In this document: piece after piece, positions 60,301-64,000 of the stretch | Position numbering within the stretch: position 1 is the first letter of the stretch | Layout of the letters: each line of letters begins with the position of its first letter | Assembly: GCA_012845835.1 (NCBI GenBank) | Contig: JABAKD010000002.1 | Span: forward strand, 11,320,120-11,384,119 | Length of the DNA: 64,000 nucleotides | Source: Undaria pinnatifida | Taxonomy: Eukaryota > Sar > Phaeophyceae > Laminariales > Alariaceae | Reading direction: 5' to 3' | Notes under the pieces: model-generated | What the model saw: the letters and a program-made list of their open reading frames with translations, nothing else | The model's database searches: none | Told to the model about the DNA's origin: nothing | Translations under genes and position numbers: made by a program

Positions 60301-63215
60301 AGTATGATAGTATGATAGTATGATAGTATGATAGTATGATAGTTTGATAATGCGACAGTATGATAGTATGATAGTATGATAGTATGATAGTATGATAGTA
60401 TGATAGTGTGATAATACGATCGTATGATAGTCTGATCGTATGATAGCATGATATGATATGATAGTATGATATGGTATGATAGTATGTGTGATATGATATG
60501 ATATGATATGATATGATATGATATGATATGATATGATAGCTCAAACCCGATAGTGGACATGGGGGTATATCAGAACATTCAGAACATCGTCATAACATCC
60601 CCCCTACCGTACGTAGCCTTCGTCAGAAAAAGACGACGTTAAAGCCGATGAACGACGTCATGTCTTAAATGTAAAATTAACAGCATTACAAAACGAATTT
60701 TAAGTATCATTTAGACGATAGTGGGCAGTTCTTTGTCTAATTGGTCTAATTGATATAATTGGCCTAACTGAACTAATTGATCTAATTGACCTAATTGATC
60801 TAATTGATCTAATTGCTCTAATTGTTCTAATTTATCTGATTGATCTGATTTATCTAATTGATCGGAATGATCTAATGAATCTATTTGATATAATTGGTAT
60901 AAATGAGGAGCCCCATCGGTCACAAATGTTTTGGCGAAAAAGAGGTACTGCATCCCTATATCGCAGCACTTATCTACAAGTGCAGGACACATAACAAGAA
61001 ACAGAAACACTTCCCAGGCTGGGTTTCTTATTTAGGAGCGATAGCCTTCCACACTAGCTTCAGGACAACGTCTTCTGGTTTTCTAAACACATGTTCCTGT
61101 AAATACGAGCCTGCGTTTCTTGTTACCTCGTTTCTTATAATGGGTGTTCCTTACTGTACGCGGTAAGCTTACCGATACCCAAGTGCTGAAGTCGATCCCC
61201 GCAGGTGGGGCGGGCTGCTCGCTTCCAGCGGAAGGGACGAGGGTGCGGTATCGCTTGTAAGCTATTTCTAGCTCCACCGCCTTGATGTCGTTTTCCTTCA
61301 CGAAGTCCTCAAGAAGCCATCTCTTGCTTTCCCGGTCCTTCATTTCCTGGTTGTACGCAACAACAGCGGGCGGGCAACACAGAGAATGCCAACATGAAAC
61401 AAGACATATGTTACTCTTCGTATCATCTATCTCCTGGGTGTACGTAGAACAGGGAGTGGGTGCGTCACATAGAAAGAATCACAATACGTGGAAGTGTGGT
61501 GAGCTGAAGCTCTATTTTTCCCCATCCGCCGGAGGATAAAAAAACACACACACACAATTCAGTGTTGAAAGCAGTTACATTCTTATTTCCCTATCCTTCA
61601 TTTCCTATGTGTTCATAGAACAGAGAGCGGGAATCGCATAGGTATTAGTCGAGCATATATTTCCGTTACTCTGTCGAAATGATGCTCTTTAAAGATATCC
61701 TGCTGCACAAACCCCTGGCAACAGATGTACTGCTGTCTTACTCGAAAAATGCAATTCAAAAGCTAAGAATACGAATAGCCCGCCAAATCAGCGAAGAGTT
61801 GTTAGTTGGGCCCAACCGATAAATACCCTTTTGCTTTAGGACGGAAAAATCGGAGAAATCACGCGGCTTGGCTGAGTACCGCGGTCTTGGCCTCGCCTTT
61901 GAGTTACCGTTGACAGAAGGACCGACACTAATTCAAAGTACACACTAGTACCAAGTACCTGGAATAATGTTTCCAAATTTTCTACACTTTATCTAATGTG
62001 TTAGTATTTCAACGATGTAGAGAAGGCTACTGCTGAAACGTATTTTGCCTGAGTGACGCCCGCCGCTTCCTTAGCCTCGTTTTTGAGTGGTGTCGTGCCG
62101 AAGTCGGCCCTTGCGGGATCGGGATCTATCACCAAGCGGCGGAATTCGTCGTAGCTTACTTGGCCGTCTCCATCGATGTCGACCATCGAGATCATCATAT
62201 CTACCTGTAGCGACATCATATCGCATGAACGAAGCGTAACATACGACGCCGACGGAAAGCCTTGGTGCGTTGGGGGAGAATACAAAAGAGGCGATGGTTT
62301 GATACGGCAGCCATAACCTATGAGCTAAGCGGTAACACATGGCCATTGTGGTGGAAAGCCTTAGTGCGCGGAACTAAAAAAAAGTGGTAGAGCGGTCATA
62401 ATGTACTCTACCCGTCGACCACTGAGATTATCCTGTCTACCCGTTGTCGACCATTGAGATAGATCACCGCGTCTACCTGTCGCGACATCGTCACAAGAAC
62501 GCAACTCGATGAAATCGATGAGCAGTGAAAACGTTGAACGCTCTCCGCCGTAAAATGAAGGCACATGCCGGGGGAGGAGGAGGGACGACACCTGTGATCG
62601 CGACTTGTCCAGAAGATGGAAAGAGAACTAAGATTTTAAAAGGAAAAAAAAATAACGAAGCGTACGACCGTGGTGGAAAGCCTTCGTGCGTTGAATGAAA
62701 GTAGGCGACGGTGTTGCATCATGTGTCAGAATATATTTATTAATGTCGACCATCGAAAATTTCATATTCCGAAGTACCTACCTGTCGTGACAAGCGTAGT
62801 CTACGATGGTGGTGGCAAGCGTTAGCGAGCTGAACGAAAAGAAGCACTGGTACAGCAGTCATGATGTATTCTTACTATCAACCATCGAATATCGTCATAC
62901 CTCGTGTCGACCTGTCGCGACATCATCACAAGAACGAAATTCAATGAAAATCGATGACCAGTGGAAAGCCTCAGTGCGTTGACCGAAAATGCACAGAAAA
63001 CGAACACTTCTACGATAAAACGTACATGCACGACAGTGTTACTGCCTCAAGTATCCAAGCACAACTGAAATGCGGTGCATACCTCGTCGTCCGTGATGAG
63101 CTCTCCCATGCAGATGAGGATATGCCTAATCTCGGCCGCCCCAATGTGCAGGTTGTGATCAAGGTCCAGAAACTTGAACGCGGCCGATATCTCCTCGTCG
63201 GAAAACTCTGTTGAC
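54147..63215 (-). CDS. Four-EF-hand calcium-binding protein (6 exons found, partial both ends)
   Basis: Minus-strand exons 63215-63083, 62204-62049, 61346-61173, 58633-58517, 56727-56626 and 54302-54147 join in compatible phases. Two EF-hand pairs are present: DLDHNLHIGAAE and DIDGDGQVSYDE (exons 1-2), then DEDRSGFLSM (exon 5, loop split by an intron) and DADGSGTLTSDE (exon 6). A non-EF linker in exons 3-4 separates the pairs. The C-terminal pair with FVEW...RTQFIFTMFDEDRSG resembles calcineurin B/NCS-type proteins. The first exon (or exons) and the 3' end are not found. It may serve a flagellar or signalling role; the exact family name is not known to me. Confidence 0.88.
54845..54955 (+). 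mobile_element. MITE family 1 fragment
   Basis: TAGGAGCTCTATACATCACC then GAAAACTGACTTTAAG follow the family interior, with a diverged TACTGCGGTAGAAGTAC end before it. No 3' end was found. Another fragment lies at 25442-25528. Confidence 0.5.
55248..55545 (+). mobile_element. MITE family 1, copy 9
   Basis: Left AGAATCCCACGGTAGGAGTG then GCAGATTCTAAGAA; right GTGCAACCCCTACCGCATTA then TAGAGGGATGACTC. (CATCAA)/(CATCAT) units follow the first GAGCTCAA, as in copy 3. The ATAGAGGGATGAC end matches the copy 3 terminus at 16599. Confidence 0.82.
55661..56302. mobile_element. MITE family 2 copy with an internal TTTCAGAAACAAAC array
   Basis: Left GGAATGCTACGGTCGAGGTG, right CTGTCGTAGCACGCGTC. Family interior: CCATGGCCTAGGTGTGCAAA, ACGATTTCGGGTTAAGGAG and CCGTCTTTCAGAAACAAG. 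From 55852 to 56260 the CATTCAGAAAC(A) motif present once in other copies is expanded into ~28 units of about 14 bp. Confidence 0.88.
56626..56727 (-). CDS. EF-hand gene exon 5 (EF-hand 3, first part)
   Basis: Thirty-four codons: LFLGMANFVEWTLESRTQFI then FTMFDEDRSGFLSM. The loop DEDRSGFLS runs into the next exon. The acceptor is CTGTTACAG and the donor ATG followed by GTGCGT; both phase 0. Confidence 0.92.
56925..57015 (-). pseudogene. Degraded copy of EF-hand exon 5 5' half (exon echo)
   Basis: Plus-strand GAAATGCGTGCGCGATTCCT, GCGCCCATTGGACGGAGTTG and GCTACGCCCAGAAATAACTG repeat 56668-56730 (GAACTGCGTGCGCGATTCCA and so on). The minus translation FLGVANSVQWAQESRTHF is followed by a stop. 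It lies ~275 bp upstream in gene order. Downstream AAACG.CATTCGTTGACGTTTGG-type intron text also recurs. Confidence 0.9.
57880..58080 (-). CDS. Candidate exon (low confidence)
   Basis: The minus frame reads KTIYAGDFEARNQRREGGGF, SQRNMMEVEDGHEEFGLLGC and TFRKHHYR. It lies between EF-hand exons 4 and 5 on the same strand. No splice sites in matching phase were found, and exons 4 and 5 already join in phase 0, so it is probably intron. Confidence 0.2.
58517..58633 (-). CDS. EF-hand gene exon 4 (linker)
   Basis: Thirty-nine codons: VFNVEATGQYRKLFKLYALP, GTGGGAGLAVNEEKVDIRE. There is no EF-hand; it links the two pairs. The acceptor is TGCCTCGCAG and the donor GAG followed by GTAAGG; both phase 0. 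Confidence 0.85.
58712..58772 (+). repeat. (GATCCTCTA)n array
   Basis: Six units of TAGATCCTC/TAGATCATC. It precedes the MITE copy at 58800. Confidence 0.92.
58800..59157 (+). mobile_element. MITE family 1, copy 10, with a (CAA)n array
   Basis: Left GTCATCCCACGCTAGGGGTG then GCAGCAGATTCTAAGAAG; right CCAACCTCTACCGTGGGATG then ACTC. These are good terminal inverted repeats. The interior has GAGCTC-like hairpin blocks and GACATTCGTTCGCGCAACC. A (CAACAA)n stretch of ~130 bp (59000-59130) lies immediately before the 3' end. Confidence 0.88.
59400..59870. other. Protein-like open region of unknown status
   Basis: Both strands are open. The minus frame (59808-59515) reads LVLPHTFPGRFMTATWKLNE and NELPCVVPMLGGIFPWENDF; the plus frame is 148 aa. 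CATGCTGCGCGCGCG..G.ACAGC and TTCGGAC.C.TC.CCTACCC at 59755-59825 resemble 21757-21828, so at least that end is repeat-derived. No domain is recognised. Confidence 0.3.
60297..60545 (+). repeat. 8-9 bp array (TATGATAG)n, then (ATATG)n
   Basis: About 20 units of AGTATGATAGT followed by ATGATATGATATG. The antisense frames (YHII runs) are artefacts. Confidence 0.96.
60728..60905 (+). repeat. 9-10 bp array (TGATCTAAT)n
   Basis: About 18 units of TTGATCTAA / TTGGTCTAA / TTGACCTAA. The antisense frame (DQLDQLDQ) is an artefact. Confidence 0.95.
60975..61160 (+). repeat. Dispersed repeat family 4, copy 4, abutting EF-hand exon 3
   Basis: ACAAGAAACAGAAACACTTC, CCAGGCTGGGTTTCTTATTT, AGGAGCGATAGCCTTCCACA and ATACGAGCCTGCGTTTCTTG match copies at 30100, 31790 and 35995. 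The repeat ends a few bases before the donor of exon 3 (61172). Confidence 0.68.
61173..61346 (-). CDS. EF-hand gene exon 3 (linker)
   Basis: Fifty-eight codons: EMKDRESKRWLLEDFVKEND, IKAVELEIAYKRYRTLVPSA and GIDFSTWVS. It is a helical, charged linker between EF-hand pairs. The acceptor is TACAACCAG and the donor TCG followed by GTAAGC; both phase 0. Confidence 0.9.
61420..61650 (-). pseudogene. Two degraded copies of the EF-hand exon 3 acceptor region (exon echoes)
   Basis: The true junction on the plus strand is CTTCATTTCCTGGTTGTACGC. Copies read CATCTATCTCCTGGGTGTACG (61424) and CCTTCATTTCCTATGTGTTCA (61599), each followed by (A)GAACAG.GAG. They cover only the first exon codons plus ~40 bp of intron. 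Confidence 0.65.
62049..62204 (-). CDS. EF-hand gene exon 2 (EF-hand 2)
   Basis: Fifty-two codons: VDMMISMVDIDGDGQVSYDE, FRRLVIDPDPARADFGTTPL and KNEAKEAAGVTQ. The loop DIDGDGQVSYDE is canonical. The acceptor is CGCTACAG. The donor is either GC (CAG/GCAAAA) at 62048 or a weak GT nine bases further (adding AKY); both keep phase 0. Confidence 0.92.
62250..62990 (-). repeat. Diverged tandem copies of the EF-hand exon 2 5' end plus intron 1 (exon echoes)
   Basis: Plus-strand GGAAAGCCTTGGTGCGTTG (62259) recurs near 62354, 62677, 62812 (GGCAAGCGTTAGCG) and 62962. The exon edge GTCGACCATCGAGATCATC then CTACCTGTAGCGACATCAT recurs near 62410-62490, 62742-62795 and 62880-62930, with TGTCGCGACATC(G)TCACAAGAACG shared by two of them. 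All are on the gene's strand and in order, so the intron is largely built of duplicated exon-edge units. Confidence 0.85.
63083..63215 (-). CDS. EF-hand gene exon 1 of the found set (EF-hand 1)
   Basis: Encodes STEFSDEEISAAFKFLDLDH, NLHIGAAEIRHILICMGELI and TDDE. The loop DLDHNLHIGAAE is slightly atypical (His at positions 4 and 7). The acceptor is ACCTCTCAG; the first codon takes two bases from an upstream exon. The donor is GAG followed by GTATGC. Confidence 0.94.
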
Positions 63216-63497
63216 CTGAGAGGTTTGAAACCGTTTTGGGTGCCGATAGACGATGGAAAGAAAACAAGCCAGTTGAAAAGTCTATATCTACACCAGATAG
63301 GTAGTCTTGAGGGATTGAAATAAATTAGATAATTGGTTCGGGCACAAGTTTCCTTTCTCGTGTCCCTTGATTTTATCTTGTTTCTGATGTTGTTTTTATG
63401 CGTGATCGACGTGGAAGCTCATGTTGAACATTGCCGGACGGCAATAATAATAACAATACCTACTTCAACTAGATGAGATATACTCAATGTGTATGGG

Positions 63498-63735
63498 TGC
63501 CTCACCTAAACAACGCCTCTCCACGTTGACAAGCGAATGCCCCAGCGTTTAAAATTTCTAGGGGTTAGAACCGGCCGCTTCGCTCCAACGGTAGAGCGAC
63601 CATAATTTGGTTTTTGACCTACTATCTAAACGAAATACGAAAATTTTGCGGTGCGGGAATAGTAGGGCCTAGGTTATCATGCAGGTGCCTCACCTCAATA
63701 ACGCCTCTCCCCCTTGATAAGCGACTATCTCTCCA
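63498..63735 (-). other. Duplicated donor-like segment upstream of EF-hand exon 1; possible upstream exon edge
   Basis: GGTGCCTCACCTAAACAACG then CCTCTCCACG (63498) and AGGTGCCTCACCTCAATAAC then GCCTCTCCCC (63681) are related copies ~185 bp apart. On the minus strand the second reads GGAGAGGCGTTATTGAG then GTGAGG, a donor-like end whose phase (two extra bases) would fit exon 1 and encode GGEALLR before STEFSDEE. It is therefore a candidate upstream exon with its echo. Confidence 0.35.
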
Positions 63736-64000
63736 CCCTCCCCTCCTTCCGTCACCACCTCACTCTTTTCCTCGCCGCTCGGTGCATCCAAATAACCCTG
63801 ACAGGATTGATAACGTTTGAAGAAAAGTGTTTGCTACTATCCTAGCATCCCAGATCCTGTTCACGCTTGAGGCAAAGCATTGCTTGCCATCCGAATGACC
63901 CTAACAACATAACGATGCAACGTGTTGGTTACGACGCAAATAACCTTAACAGTATTAAACGTTTGAGATGTAGCACTGGTTACGATCCAAACCTGATAGC

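Noticed and set aside
63560-63620. Possible tRNA-like segment (CTTCGCTCCAACGGTAGAGCG)
   Set aside because: Only a D-arm-like string; no anticodon arm, T-loop (GGTTCGA) or acceptor pairing could be found.

Overview
The window is eukaryotic nuclear DNA. Short, strongly conserved coding exons (about 50-200 bp) sit in introns of 0.2-2.4 kb that are full of simple repeats, local tandem duplications and dispersed inverted-repeat elements. Joining exons by splice signals and protein homology gives four protein-coding loci. A flagellate protist or alga, possibly of stramenopile or alveolate type, fits best: PACRG is an axonemal protein, and tyrosine-recombinase elements and EF-hand/IQ proteins are common there. 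No sequence here proves the lineage.

Layout: (1) 1-15283, plus strand: the C-terminal ~516 residues of RPC2/POLR3B, the second-largest subunit of RNA polymerase III, in 13 exons; the N-terminal half lies to the left. Intron 6 holds a decayed tyrosine-recombinase mobile element. (2) 15284-16330: a ~175 bp satellite directly behind the RPC2 stop. (3) 16.4-28.1 kb: mostly non-coding, with nested MITE-like elements and minisatellites. (4) 28.1-41.2 kb, minus strand: exons of a large disordered protein with IQ (calmodulin-binding) motifs; that all these exons form one gene is inferred. (5) 42.7-50.9 kb, plus strand: a five-exon PACRG gene, divergent from the IQ locus. (6) 54.1-63.2 kb, minus strand: a four-EF-hand calcium-binding protein in six exons, convergent with PACRG. 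A calmodulin-like protein, an IQ protein and PACRG side by side suggest a flagellar/calcium theme (inference).

The most unusual structure is not a gene. In all four loci, introns contain degraded, same-strand partial copies of the neighbouring exon together with its splice site ('exon echoes'): at least nine in RPC2, three in PACRG, four in the IQ locus and about seven in the EF-hand gene. With exact or near-exact tandem copies of 279, ~405 and ~160 bp, this looks like introns growing by repeated local tandem duplication that catches exon edges. A second pattern is a MITE-like family (ends GTCATCCCACGGTAGGGG... / ...CCCCTACCGTGGGATGAC) in at least nine copies, many carrying a microsatellite at the same internal positions; one copy is nested inside the microsatellite of another. 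At least two introns use GC-AG splice sites, and the annotated C-terminal tail and stop of PACRG appear to come from a second MITE family.

All assignments come from reading the sequence and from remembered family motifs; no search was run.
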